Below are positions 10,423 to 21,784 of a DNA stretch of 64,000 bases, in pieces. The notes below the pieces were generated by a model. That model made no database searches and was not told where the DNA came from. It saw only the letters and a list, made by a program, of their open reading frames with translations. Origin of the DNA: Pterobdella sp. o SKG-2022 (lineage: Eukaryota > Annelida > Clitellata > Hirudinida > Piscicolidae); assembly GCA_964035795.1 (NCBI GenBank), contig OZ038325.1, positions 3,684,277 through 3,748,276 on the forward strand, in the 5' to 3' direction. Position 1 is the stretch's first letter, and each line of letters begins with the position of its first letter. A program made the position numbers and the translations under genes.

Positions 10423-13400
10423 ATCCATATTAGATTATACTGCTGTAGGCGTCCCAGTAGCCGGGGTATACAGCAGTCGGCTAATACACTTTATCCACCC
10501 AGCTCTATTGAGTGGGTCCACATTTTCTAGGCCATAGGATTCCATATCCTTTCAACACAACTCAACCAAGTTTTTGCTGGTCTGCCACGGGAACGACCTC
10601 CAGGCAGAGCAAGTTCGAGCACGTTTTTGATACACATGGACGACCGTCTCACGTGACCATACCAACGAAGACGACGGCTCTGTAGCAGCGTCTTTATGTC
10701 TGGGATTTTGAGTTTTGTGAGGAAAACTTATGATGGACTTCTGTCCTTTGGCTTAACGCCACATATCCAGTGGATTATAGACCTATCATTGCGCTGTAGT
10801 CTTTGCAAAACAGCAACTGTTGGAGCCCAGTTTTCACTGCCATATAATAAGGCAGAACGCACACAAGACGTGTATAATTTGCCACGAGATTCCAAGGTGA
10901 TGTGTTTAGAGGTCAATATGGGCAACAGTTTTTTAAATTTCCCTCAGACAACTGAACATCTGGTGATAACTGCCAGTTCACAACCTCCACCTGCACATAA
11001 CATATCAAGAAGGTAGCAAAACTTTGGTTCTAAATCTTTTGTGGCATTACCAACAATAATTTTTGATAGGCCTATCATCCAAAGCTGGCGCTAAATTGAG
11101 ACAGCGAGGGCATACATAAGCCTGATTCTTCAGTTTTCCAGTCAAACCACTACATCTTTTGTAGACCCAATGAGAGCATGTCGAGCAAAAAACTGAGTTG
11201 ACGCCAGCACCTTTGCGGCATATACTGCAAGGAAAAGCTCCAGAATCCCTCAAGTATTCAGAACCGAATAACATAAATTTTGTTTCTTTGGAGTTCATCC
11301 GCAATCCTTCATTTTCTATTTCCAGTTTCCATTTTTTAAATTTTGATATACAATCGTCTAGCGATTCTGAGATCAAAACTAGGTCATCAGCATATAAAAG
11401 TTCCCAAGGAACATCGATTCTTAACTCTCTAGACAAAGCTTCCAAAACAAGAATAAAAAGTATAGGACTCAATACAGATCCATGATGTACACCAACATTT
11501 ACACCTAACTCATCGCTGAGCTGGTTATTAATGCGTACTCGACTTTTTGCTCCAATATACATGCTCTAAACTACACGGACAGCCCATTCTTCAACCTCGA
11601 GCCCACCAAAATCACTGCGCGGAACTCGATCAAAGGCCTTCTCTAAATCAACGAAAACAAAAGAGTGGTTTTTTGACGGCTAGATATTTTTCCTGCAACT
11701 GACGAACATTAAAAACTGCATCAGTGGCGCTTCTACCAGAAATGAAGCCAAACTGCATCTCATCAATATCCGCCATCTTTCTGATTCGTCGCTCTAGAAC
11801 ATGCTCAACAAGCTTCATCATATGATCTGTCAGCTTGAGGTCTCTATAATTTCCTTGATCCAAAGCATCTTTCTTACCTTTGGAGAGGTTTACAATAATG
11901 CTATCACGCCAATCAGCAGGAACTATACCTCCAGCAATAACTGATTTGATGAGGTTGGCAAAGACTTCTAAACCTACAGAACCAGACGTTTTTAACATTT
12001 CGGCCACTATGCCAGAAAATCATTTTCATAATGGCATCACTGACCTGTGACAGAAGGAGGAAGGCCAAGGATTGGTGAAACAAATGAAAGACTCACTAGA
12101 CCAATTGAACTCAACATTTGATAGCCTTTCATGATTTTCAACCCAGGCATTCATTTTTTGGGCATCACTTAAAGTGAGTTCACCAGCATCATTTCTGACA
12201 CATTATTCACCTATTACATCACGGTTATGACTGTCCATCTGCCTGGCTAAGTGATATATTTCATTAAGGCCGGATGTAATAGCAGAAAATGCATACCTTT
12301 CCCCTTCACTTTTTGCCAACCAAACAAGACGCTTAGCAATACGCTTAGACTCGTTATAAGCTTCTTTAGCTATGTTAGCTTCATCAAATAGCCGCTGAAT
12401 TTGAAGCTTTTTAAAAGCCTTATAACAGTTCTTTTTTTCATTCACAGCTTCATCTACACCGGCGTTCCACCACCATGTTTGGCGTTTCCACTGGTGGTTC
12501 AGAGATGTACCACAGATCTTTGAAAAGGTTTTAAAAAGGGACTTTTTGAAATGAGCCCATATTTCCTCCACGTTTGGAAAATTCATGATTTGAACCCATG
12601 TTAACTTGGCGTTCAAAGAAATGGCAAACTCTTGCAATTGCTGGATCTCGGAGTTTCCAAGTTCGAAGACGAGGGTTAAACTTCCGCTTCACACTCCTTC
12701 GTGAACAAGATCACAGACCAACAGATGGTTTTGCAATGCACATTTCTCTCCAGGAATAACTTTGACATTCTTTACCATACTTTTGAAAGTTTTTCGACAA
12801 AGTATGAAATCAATCTGGGACTTGAAACCACCAGAGTTATAGGTCACAAGATGGGACTCCTTTTTCATAAAACAAGTGTTGTAGACGAAAAGATTGTTGG
12901 CCATTGCGGAATCTCAAATCCGCTCACCTTCAGAGTTACGGATGCCATAACCAAAACCGCCATGCACGTCCTCAAAACCATCAGCTTTCTCACCAACATG
13001 CTCATTCCAGTCACCCAATGGGTGAGAATCTCAGAAGATGGTACTTTTGAGATACATTTCTGCAACTCATCATAAAACATTGTTTTTTTCTCATTCGGAC
13101 CACCAACTTGTGGGGCATAGACCGAAACAAAAGTGAACACAGATTCCCCAAGAACAAGACGTAGTACTAGAATCCTGTCTGAGACTCGATGAACTTCAAA
13201 AACATTATTTGTCCATTTTTCTTCCAAAAGAAACCCAGCAACACCGAGGCTTGGCTTATTGCCACTAATAAAACATAGGCTGAATTTTGCCCTTCAAAAT
13301 GCGGGATTGCTTTGACTCGGTACCACCAGCCCATCTATGTTCTTGGATCCCACAAATGTCCACTCTTCTCCGAAACATAGTCTCTACCACTTCACTGCCT

Positions 13401-13875
13401 CTGCTCTGTAAACTACCCACATTCAAAGAAGCTACTCTGAACGTCGTTTTCGGGTGCTCACTTGATTTGCCTGAGTCGGACCCTGCGTTCCACACCCGGT
13501 AGTCAGCCAAGCTCGAAACATTACCAGTACGCATATTGGTACTGGCACTACTTTTAGTGTAAAAATATTTTTTAAAAGCCATTTTTAGTTGGGGCAAAAT
13601 TTTCATAGAACTGCCAGCCCAAGCTAACGTCCAACTTGAAATTATCGGATTTCAAGAACCGCCGTTTCCACACTTGGGCAGTTTGCCTTTCCGTTGTCAA
13701 AAAAGAATGATCCTCCGCCAAGCCAAATGACAACGATACCAGGGTATCAGTTTGACGATACTTGCTACCGAAGTCTACTGTTATCCAGGTTATAACAGGA
13801 AAGCAGTCTGAATTTGGAGACCCTGTCTTCGGTGCAGTTTAAACGTCATGCCCAAGACCAACGCACGAAAAATTA
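10423..13875 (-). mobile_element. Near full-length finger-type A LINE
   Basis: The most complete member of its family, read on the minus strand. Leader 13875-13607. Endonuclease from about 13606: FRVASLNVGSLQSRGSEVVE, DICGIQEHRW, FVSVYAPQVGG, a frame-shifted TGDWNEHVG, and DFILCRKTF. Linker 12637-12203 with TWWWNAGVDEAV. RT 12007-11350: WRDSIIVNLSKGKKDALD, MQFGFISGRSATDAVF, GVHHGSVLSPILF, ELLYADDLVLI. PHD-like finger (about 11230-11110): CSICRKG...CSTCSHWVYKRC...CPRC. C-terminal domain 10925-10500 (ALLYGSENWAPTVAVLQ, KDMESYGLENVDPLNR). 3' end near 10430 with PATGTPTAV and an (AAT)-type tail. About eight frame breaks; the catalytic residues are still readable. Confidence 0.85.
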
Positions 13876-14385
13876 ACTATAAATTGAGTTCAAATAGGTC
13901 TTCTTCAATTTCAAACCAAAACTCTCTTCACATGCAATAGCCTTTCTAAATAAAGAACCGAAGTTTGCTCTGACTCACAAAAAATTTCTTTTATGGATAT
14001 AATCTGCAGCACAGAGAAAGCAGCGCAAAGCCTAGAAAAATACCGACTCCTATTTTATCTTCTTTCCCAGACCACCACAACTTTCTTCCTAAGCTACCTA
14101 AACTTTTTAAACCTTGATTTTCCACCTTCGTGTAGAATACAAATGTCAACCCTTTTTTTTAGTTTTTCGCAAATTTTCATTTCTTTACCATTCAAAAGTT
14201 TTTATACTTCAGCTGCCTAATCTCAGGAAAAAAAAGAAAAAGTAATAAGAATATCCCCTTTCTTGAAATTTTATCACGAACATATATTTATATATATTTT
14301 AGTTTCAAAAATAAATTTACGGTTGTTTCAAGTCTTCAATATTTCAATGTTATATGTTTAAAAGCCTATCTGATAAATACTTGTG
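13876..14385. other. AT-rich stretch, no gene recognised
   Basis: Contains a 75-codon plus-strand open frame from 13993, but it is low-complexity (runs of T and F/L residues) and matches nothing I know. 13860-13900 is likely the edge of the LINE leader. Confidence 0.4.
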
Positions 14386-14520
14386 CCCTGTGATCTCATA
14401 TGAGAACGCCCTGTATCTCGCTTTTATTTTGATATTCGATTCTAACTTTTATGTGTTTTCATAAGGTTATTTTAAATAAGAAACAAAATTTTCATTAAAT
14501 ATTACTGCCTAGTATTTTAA
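14386..14520 (+). repeat. Short dispersed repeat, copy 1
   Basis: About 135 bases related to 57556-57690 in the same orientation. Shared landmarks are tgccc-gtgatctcatatg, ctcgctt followed by a T-rich stretch, gattcta and a closing attactgcc. Nature unknown; no coding sense. Confidence 0.55.
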
Positions 14521-14723
14521 GCACAAACGACTCAAAACGATCATAAAAAATGAGATTTAGACCTAACTTGCTTATGGCTATTATGAACTCGGTCAAACTC
14601 AAATTAGAGTGGAATTGGAGGTAAATCGTTGATGAAGCACAGTGCTAATTGTGTAAAGATATTTTAATACTTTTTGAATGTATAAGTCTATTTTATATAC
14701 TTTAATTAAAAAAGCAAAAACGG

Positions 14724-14875
14724 GTGAGTTGTGTTGAAAAGGATATGGAATCCTGTGGCCTGAAAAATCCGGACCCACTCAATAGAGCCGTGTGGAGAAA
14801 GTGTATTAGCCAACTACTATATACCCCAGCTACTGGGACGCTTACAGCAGTATAATCTAATATGAATAATAATAA
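14724..14875 (+). mobile_element. Finger-type A LINE, 3' tail only
   Basis: Inverted copy of 10423-10570. It encodes KDMESCGLKNPDPLNRAVW and TPATGTLTAV and ends in an AATAATAAT tail. A strongly 5'-truncated insertion of the 10.4-13.9 kb family; together they fix that family's true 3' end. Confidence 0.8.
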
Positions 14876-15319
14876 TCATATGAGACTTTGTACAGTTAAA
14901 AGTCTTTGACGTGAGGGAGAGACAGAAAAAACTACTTGAACCACTGAAAAGATATTCCTTGTTAGTTTTTATGGTTTCCATATTACTTTAACAAAAAGTA
15001 ATGTGACATTTAAATATCGCTTTGTCTCGTGGTGCTTAAACCTTTCCTAAATATTAGATGTATAGCAAAGCATATTGTACAACAGGTACTAACTGTATGC
15101 CCAGCACGGGTTTGACATGCCGGCTTACAAATTACTATTATATTGGGACTAATTAGCCTCAAAATTGTGAATCATAAAAACATGACAATATTTCAATTTT
15201 TTTATTTTACCAAAGCTTTTAGATATAATCTATATCATCATTAGGTAACTAAACTATATATAGCTATATAGGTAAATAGCTAGATAGATTTTTTTAAACT
15301 TAGCTGATTTCATCTACCT
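14876..15319. other. AT-rich spacer
   Basis: No coding sense, repeat match or RNA gene recognised. Confidence 0.4.
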
Positions 15320-17212
15320 TAACCTGCCATTGCCGATCCCAAGCCCGGATGAAAAAGGAGTAGGGTTTGGCATAGGGTTGGCACCCCCTTTTTAGAAAAA
15401 GATTTTTGCCACGAAATCGCCAATAAAAAAGAAGAAAGTTCCAAGTAAATCTGTCTTGGAAGAAGATGGGCCTTCATCCGGAGGTTTTTATGATGTGGGG
15501 TGGTGAAAGCTGAAAGGAAGCCATCCAATCGAAGTTCATCCTCTCAACCAAGGCAACCCTGAATCTAGGTACATGAAACTTTCGGACCATGTGCAGTGCG
15601 GGGAAAACAGCACAAATAGGAACCACCATCTTGATATTTTTGGCATCAGCGAATTAAGGGGGACTGGTAGTGGACAGAAGCTGATGACTACAAGAGAAAG
15701 GTTACTTTTTTTCGGCCATGAGGAAGATAACGCACCTTGTACTGAAAGAGTTGCTCTCATGTTCTCCAAAGCAGCTCAGAAAGCGTTTATCGGATGAAAA
15801 GCTCATGGCCCACGCATCATCACAACCTTATTCACAACAAGCCATAAAAGAATAAGGTTAAACATTGTTTAATGCTACGCTCTAAAAAACGACAGTGGTG
15901 ACGAGGTCAAAAACAGGTTGAAAGATACCACCAACTCCTTCCCAAATAGGAACGTTAACATTTTAATGGGCGACTTCAACGCCAAAGTCGTTAACGATAA
16001 CAGAAGCTATGAAGAAGTCATGGGAAAACAAGGTCTTGGTGTGATGAATGAAAATGGTGAAAGATTCGAAAATCTTTGCGTAACTAGTATCCTTGTGATC
16101 GGCGGTTCAATCTTTGCACATAGAGACATCTACTTAGCCACCTGGATATCACCGGACCACTCTACAAAAAACCAGATTGGCCATATATGTATATCGAGAA
16201 GGTTCAGAAAGGCTCTAGAGCATGTTAAAATCAAGAGAGGAGCGGACGTGGTCTCAGGTCACCATCTCGTCACTTCCAAGTTGAAACTGAAGTTAAAACA
16301 AAATTGGACGAATGTGCATTGCAAAATGAATCGCTTCAACACCTGGCTATTGAAGGATGCAGGCAAGCTGGAAGAGTACAGACTCGCAATTACTAATATG
16401 TTTCTTGCTTCGCAGGAACTCCATGATGAAAAAACCATTGACGAGCAATGGAAGGAGTTGAGAGATTTTGTTTCCTCAACATGCAAAAAGGTACTAAGAT
16501 ACATAAAGACCACACATAAAAAGTGGATATCACCAGAGACCTTAGACAAAATAATAGTCAGGAAGCAGAAGAAAGCAGGTCTCAACACTTGTCGCACAAG
16601 GGCACTTTGTGCAAAAATAAAGGCGATAGAAGTGACTGTAACAACTACCGTGGAATTTCGCTCTCAAATGTCACTGGGAAAGCTTTGGCAAAAATAATCC
16701 TTATGTAGCTCCAATGGCTAGCTAATCAAGTTTACCCAGAATCTTAATGTGGTTTTCGTGAGCAAAAGTTTACAATATAATAGAAACAAAAACTAAGGCT
16801 TATTGAGAAATTTAATACACGAAGCTTTTCGTAAGAGTATCTTACATTACACTAGATAATGTAAGATACTCTTACGAAAAGCTTCGTGTATTAAGTTTTT
16901 CAATAAACCTTAGTGTTTGTTTCTATTATATTGATTTCCGCCTATTTTACGTCAACAAAGGTCTACAACTAATTTAATTTTTAGTGTCCACCAATTACAA
17001 GAGAAATCGCGTGAGCAGAGAGTATCCCTGTATATAGCGTTTGTAGATCTTACTAAGGCGTTTGATCTAGTTGATCAAGAATCTCTATATACTGTTTTTC
17101 CGAAATCTGGTTGTCTTCCAATCCTTCTCGCATTGATACCTTCATTTCAAGATGGCATGCAAGCCACAGTTCAGTTCGATGGCCAGATTTCTAAGCCATT
17201 TTTAATCAAGTA
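15320..17212 (+). mobile_element. RTE-like LINE, 5' part of an interrupted copy
   Basis: The leader (15340-15530) reads like LPIPSPDEKGVGFGIGLAPP. Endonuclease 15570-16300: DIFGISELRGTGSG, LLFFGHEEDNAPCTERVALM, ILMGDFNAKVVNDN, NENGERFENLC, a DIYLATWISPDHSTKNQIGH block and GADVVSGHHLV. The linker runs to 16590, where it jumps straight into the RT (LCKNKGDRSDCNNYRGISLS, about 16605-16665), so several hundred bases are deleted. A palindromic element splits the RT at 16765-16935. The RT resumes at about 16945 (SVHQLQEKSREQ, AFVDLTKAFDLVDQESLY) and runs to FDGQISKPFLIK at 17212. There a second LINE interrupts it; the remainder is at 19081. The ATWISPDH/NQI signature recalls SR2-type RTE elements (from memory). 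Confidence 0.8.
16765..16935. repeat. Near-perfect palindromic (foldback) element inside a LINE
   Basis: Two arms of about 75 bases, beginning with a TATAATAGAAAC-type end and containing cacgaagcttttcgtaag, are almost exact reverse complements around a short centre near 16850. It interrupts RT coding sequence. On both sides lies a diverged copy of the same codons (left ttttcgtgagcaaaagttta, right ttttacgtcaacaaaggtct, each reading roughly REQR-T), as if about 30 bases of target were duplicated. The inner motif recurs elsewhere in the window. Confidence 0.8.
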
Positions 17213-19080
17213 GTAGTAGTGCCTCCGATCTTCAGTTTGGTGACATGACGTAATTTTTTTCCATACTTGTCTATCAGTACGTATCTTTTTGAAGTACGTC
17301 TTTCATTATTATATTTGGACGATCTCTTCTACGACCCTCTTCCGCTGTCCAGAGCAACAGAGTTTTTGCAAGTTCGTTATGCCGAGCTACATGTCCAGCA
17401 AGCGCTAACCGTCTTCTTTTGATTATGGTAGACAACTTTTGAATTTGACCGTATAGCTGAGCATTTGATAGGCGGTCTCTCCAGGAGATATTTTTGACTC
17501 TTCGGAGCATGCAAGTGTAGGTGCCATCAACTTTCTTCACTGCAGCGTTGGTCATTACCCAGGATTCACATACGTATAGCAGTATGGACTCGACAGTAGA
17601 TTTAGAATCTTAACTTCGTTTTTGTGGTAATGCGAAAATTCCAGATTTTTTCTAGAGAGTTGAGATCGCCCCATAATTTTCTGATTCGGGTGCTGATATT
17701 TCGAGAAGAGTTGGTGTAACCTCCCAAGTAAAGAAAATCATCAACCTTTTCAATTTCGTCACCTTCATAGTATGAATATGCCTCTCTACAGAGGGATTGA
17801 AATGCATTGTTTTAGTCTTGCTTGCATTAAGGAAGAGATCTATTTTTTGAGTTGCGGTCTCGATTTTGTGGAGAAGAAACTCAGCTTTGTTGATCGTATC
17901 TTCCATCAAAGCGATATCGTCGGCAAATGCAAGTTCAGCGAGTTTCTTGGGAGGGACTTCACGACTTCCTCTTCTCTTAAGAGTCAATACATCTGAAAAA
18001 AAATTGAAGGGCAAAGCAAATGATGAAAAGAAACGGAGCGAGTGAGTCCTCTTGTAAGACGCCAGTATCGACCTGGAAGATTTCAGTATTGCCTTCAGGG
18101 GTTACCACAAAAGCTGAGGTGTTTTCATACATCACTCGTATTGCATCAATGATTTCAGAAGGAATTCCATATCCAGCAAGGATTTTGAGCATTTTAAACC
18201 GATCTATCGAGTCAAATGCTTGTTTGAAATCGATGAAAGTTATCACAGGTTTTTTCTTTTGGTTACGCAATTCTATGATTCTTTTGACTGCGCGTAGATG
18301 AGACGAGGAGGATCTTCCAGGACGAAAGCCGTTTTTGTTAAGGCGAAGCAGCTTGTCGATGACAGGGCGTATTCTGTTTAGTATATGCCGGTTCAAGATT
18401 TTAGAGGCTTTTTGGCTAAGACTTATACCTCGATAGTTGGTACAACGAGTTAAGTCTCCTTTCTTGGGCACGGGAACGATACCAGATATACCCCATTCAT
18501 TGGGTCGCACACCGTTAAAGGTTTCAATGCAAAACCTTTTCAAGTATTTTTGGGTTTTCTCAAGCTTCCAGACTTCTAGTGTAAGACCATCCGGAGTAAG
18601 GGCTTTATTAGGTTTCATTGCCTTGAGTGAATCTGTGATCTCCTTTTGGCTAAATTCGGCAGTACTCATTTTTGCCTTGATCATCATTTTTATTAACAGA
18701 AAGTAGATTTTGGAAGGGGTCACCCTGGGCAAACTCTGAGTTGAGGGAGCGACAGTTTAGTGTTTCAATGCTATAGCTTTGAGACGGAAAATCCCTTTGT
18801 TGGGCGAAAGATCAGAGTTTGCTCTTCCATTTGGATTCGACCCTGACTCGTCATCGGTAGCTTTTGAGCTAAAAATCTTCCTACTTAAGGGTCGATAGTC
18901 ACGGGCTCAGTCTTCACCATTGCCCTATGTTAGCCGAGTCGCGGGCTTTCACCGCTGGTGTCAGATCTGTCCCCCATGGGAGGCCCTACCAGGCACATAA
19001 GTTCTCGACGACATAGCTCTGACACTAACCCGTTGACATCCTCCACCCCGAGAAGGTTAGGGTTAGACTTTTGAAGGGAC
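17213..19080 (-). mobile_element. LINE inserted in the plus-strand LINE
   Basis: Minus-strand RT: 18732-17977 carries SGIVPVPKKGDLTRCTNYRG, GFRPGRSSSSHL, VITFIDFKQAFDSIDR and GVLQEDSLAPFLF; 18014-17652 carries LAELAFADDIALMEDTI (catalytic FADD); 17555-17274 is the C-terminal domain (RLALAGHVARHNELAKT). The 3' end is a TAGTAGTAG run at 17211. Its 5' part (18740-19070) is GC-richer than the surroundings and lacks a complete endonuclease, so it is 5'-truncated or rearranged. It is bounded by taatcaa at 17203-17209 and again at 19081-19087, a likely target-site duplication. Confidence 0.8.
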
Positions 19081-19250
19081 TAATCAAAAAAAGGCTTAAA
19101 CAAGGCTGTGTACTTGCCCCAACTCTGTTTGGTTTGTAATTTTCCTATGTTTTTAAATCAGTTCATGTCGGTTTAAACAAAAAAATTGGATTTCGACTGC
19201 GTATGTGATGAGGTTGAGTTTTTGAGGAGGGGAATATCTGAGATATATAT
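19081..19250 (+). mobile_element. RTE-like LINE, continuation after the inserted LINE
   Basis: The plus strand reads LIKKRLKQGCVLAPTLFGL, the RT block that should follow FDGQISKPFLIK at 17212. This shows that the 15.3-kb element was one piece before the 17.2-19.1 kb LINE landed in it. It then decays (FKSVHVGLNKKIGFRLRM). Confidence 0.75.
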
Positions 19251-19261
19251 CTTCAAATGAA

Positions 19262-19335
19262 CTCTTTTAGGAGTTTATTTCATTCCACGAAGCTTTTCGT
19301 AAGATGAACTTACATTATCAAATGGAGGTACAAAT
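19262..19335 (+). repeat. MITE-like core repeat
   Basis: The sequence attccacgaagcttttcgta, followed by agatgaacttacattatca and atggaggtacaaatat, matches 36095-36170 over about 60 bases with few changes, and shares its core with the palindromes at 16.8 and 58.7 kb. Confidence 0.7.
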
Positions 19336-19344
19336 ATTTGGCGG

Positions 19345-19905
19345 CCTTTTAGGTAATTGAATAGAAATTTTATTATGGCTGTGGGTATTTGGGTGTTGTG
19401 TATTTTGAGGATGAGTTGTGGATGTTGACCGTGTCAAAGGCTTTGGTCATGTCAAGTGCGGTGAAGATTGTTTTTTGGGGTTCTTTTTATCCAATTCAGT
19501 GTTTATGGTGTTATTTTTTTGGAAGCGCTGTGTTGATGGGTTGGCAGGGTTATGTTCTTGGTGATGTAGGGTAGAATGGTTTTTACTAGTGTTTTTGTTA
19601 TGAGGGAGAGTAATGCTATTGGTCGCTATGAGAAAAGAGTAAGGGATCTTTGTTAGGTTTGGCTATGGATATGATTTTGGCTGATTTCCATATTTGGGGG
19701 ATTGTGTTAGTGTTGAAGTGTTGAAAAGATTGATGAGGTGTTTTATAGCTATTGGTCCTAAATGCTTGAGGTGTCTAATGTTATTGTTGTCGGGCCCTGA
19801 AAATTTGCTATTTTTTTGACTGTTTAATCGGTTGGGTTATTTCTGCTGAGATGATGTATATTAGGGGGGTATGAGTGGTTTAATGTTTTTTTTTCTCCAT
19901 TTTCA
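19345..19905 (-). mobile_element. 2A-type LINE internal fragment (copy c)
   Basis: The reverse complement encodes the middle of the RT: TNTIPQIWKSAKIISIAKPN, then ALDMTKAFDTVNIH. Truncated at both ends and frame-shifted. Confidence 0.7.
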
Positions 19906-20314
19906 GTCACATCAAATTTTGTGCAAAAAGTGCTTTAAGTAGTTTGTTTAGGTTATATGTAATATCTTCATCATCTAAATTTTTTGTGTCGCAATTTTTT
20001 CATTGCTTAACTTTTCTAAAGATGATAAAATTTCAAAAATTAGTTCATCATCATCATCGTCTAACCAGAAAGTTGCAAAATTTTTTCAATGCTTACTGTA
20101 ACTGTTTAAATTTAATTTTAATTATTGTTTTTAAAAAGTTTATAACTTTATTTTATTAAGAATAAAAATAATTTTTAATTTTTTTAACATTTAATGAAAT
20201 ATTCATTATTGCTCATTACATAAAAAATTATTCATTAATAATATTAAATGAATGTAATTAGATAATACTGCAGTTAATATTTTAATAACTCCATCACTCA
20301 CAACAACTCTCAAG
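19906..20314. other. AT-rich stretch upstream of Nup43-like exons
   Basis: No domain seen. If the exon at 20315 is real, this is intron. Earlier exons of that gene were not found in the window. Confidence 0.4.
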
Positions 20315-20463
20315 GAAAGGCTTCCAAGGCTTAACACGTATAGAGCAACACCCGGCACAAACCCACATATTGGTTGTAGGAGGTGAAGAGGGATCAATAG
20401 CCGCTGTTGACACAAGGTATCCTAAGGCGCCATTTCGTCTGCTGGATCAATTAGAAGGAGATG
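20315..20463 (+). CDS. Nup43-like WD40 exon (1 of the visible exons)
   Basis: A 149-base candidate exon. It has an AG acceptor at 20313-20314 after a pyrimidine-rich run, and a strong GTGAGG donor at 20464. In its open frame it reads GLTRIEQHPAQTHILVVGG, EEGSIAAVDTRYPKAPFRLL and DQLEGD, the layout of one WD40 blade (HP...GG.DG.I...D.R). From memory it follows the nucleoporin Nup43 blade whose human counterpart has RHP, VVATGGQDG, WDVR and SLLKAHEAEMWEV. Nup43 belongs to the Nup107-160 (Y) complex of the nuclear pore. It ends in phase 1, which fits the next exon exactly. The usual Trp of the blade is replaced. Only part of the gene is visible, and homology was not checked by search. Confidence 0.55.
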
Positions 20464-20927
20464 GTGAGGGGTTTGTGATTGATTTTTAAGTTATAAGATA
20501 TTAATTTAGCTGGTTAAAAAATATTTAAAATTAAACTTTTCAGAGACATCTTATGTATTTTTTATATAGTAATTATCGATAGAACATCAATTTTGAGAAA
20601 TATACATTCATTCAAAAATAAAGCTATAGTTTTCGGTAAGTATGGCCTCGCCATAAAACATTAGCATGTTATATCTATAGAGCATCAATTTTGAGGAATA
20701 TCATACATTTATTCGAAAATAACACTATAATTTTCGGTAAGTATGGCCTTACTTCAAAACATTAGCGTGTTTACCGGAAATTATAGCTTTTTTTTCGAAT
20801 AAATGTAGGATATTCCTTAAAATTGATGTTCTATAGATAATATTTACAATTATAATAATAACAGCAACTTACTAAGGCCGACTTAGTTTCGACCCAAACA
20901 ACAAAATTAATATTTGAAATCAAACAG
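20464..20927 (+). other. Predicted intron of the Nup43-like gene
   Basis: GTGAGG at the start, CAAACAG at the end. 464 bases long; most of it is a MITE-like palindrome (20540-20850). Confidence 0.5.
20540..20850. repeat. Palindromic MITE-like element in the intron
   Basis: The left arm (agaacatcaattttgag..., tatagttttcggtaagta) and the right arm (taccggaaattatagc..., aaaattgatgttctatagat) are inverted repeats of about 75 bases. The inner section contains a further tandem half-copy (20680-20770). No transposase frame, so non-autonomous. Related single arms lie at 10213, 32755 and 55385. Confidence 0.7.
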
Positions 20928-21035
20928 TGCGTGAAGTGAAATTTCACCCGACCTTACCCAACAACTTACTTTCATGTTGTCATGGTGGCAGCCTCAACTA
21001 TATGAGTGTTCCACAAAATTACTCCAGTGCTTCTG
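20928..21035 (+). CDS. Nup43-like WD40 exon (next exon)
   Basis: A 108-base candidate exon with acceptor CAG at 20925-20927 and strong donor GTGAGT at 21036. Joined to the exon at 20315 (phase 1 to 2 bases) it restores Val and reads VREVKFHPTLPNNLLSCCHG and GSLNYMSVPQNYSSAS. This continues the same blade-to-blade text as Nup43 (WEVHFHP...LFTCSEDGSL in human, from memory). The exact phase match between two independently chosen splice pairs is the best support for the gene. It ends in phase 1. Confidence 0.55.
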
Positions 21036-21124
21036 GTGAGTTACAGATAACAGATAAGTGATATATATATTTATTTATTTATTTATATAAAGAATTGTAT
21101 TTATAAATATAATATCAGTATCAT

Positions 21125-21735
21125 TTTGTTATAGTCAGTATCTTTCCCTTTTCCAAAACTTCACTGACTTTTTTCCACAATTTAACCCCATCTCTCCATT
21201 TCACCCTGTCGTACGCATCTTCAAGACCTAACCCAAGCCCACAACAAAGTTTTTCATCATACGTTTTCATGCTAACCTTGGTCTTTCCCATCCACTACTT
21301 CCTTCAACCTCGAACCTCCACGTTTGCTTAACACAATTATCATCCCCTTTGCTTAAAAAATGACCCAGCCATCTCAAACTTCCTCGTCTCATCACTCCAA
21401 CAATCGTACGATCTAACCCCAATCTAGCCATAAACTTCTTTGTACTCACACCATCAGCTAGCACCACACATCATTCGAAGCATCCGTTTTTCTGCTCTTC
21501 TCAAAATATCCTTTGCAATGGATCTTACCACTCAAGTTTCTGAGCCATATGTCATGACGGCCCTCACACATCTTCTATAAATTAGTCTTCAGATGAGCCA
21601 TGTGTCTTTTAACACGTATTCTTTTTGTAACAGCTTGCTTTCTTCCTCCTTCACCATTCATGTTTTCCTCTAGATAACAGTAATTATTTACCCTCTCCAA
21701 CTCACCTAGACAAATATTTGAAACATTATCACATT
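21125..21735 (-). mobile_element. Finger-type B LINE, 3' domain
   Basis: The minus strand reads CVRAVMTYGSETWVV, ILRRAEKRMLRMMCG, VSTKKFMARLGLDRTIVGV, RRGSLRWLGHFLSKGDD and a decayed DRVKWRDGVKLW. It is the C-terminal part of the family at 1-885. A (TTTA)/(TA) tract (21061-21090) lies at its 3' end. Confidence 0.8.
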
Positions 21736-21784
21736 CCTCATTTACGAAGCATTCTGAAAATCTAGTGGCCTGATACCATCTTGA

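Noticed and set aside
19060..19075. Telomere-like gttagggttag
   Set aside because: Only about two units, inside LINE sequence; no array.
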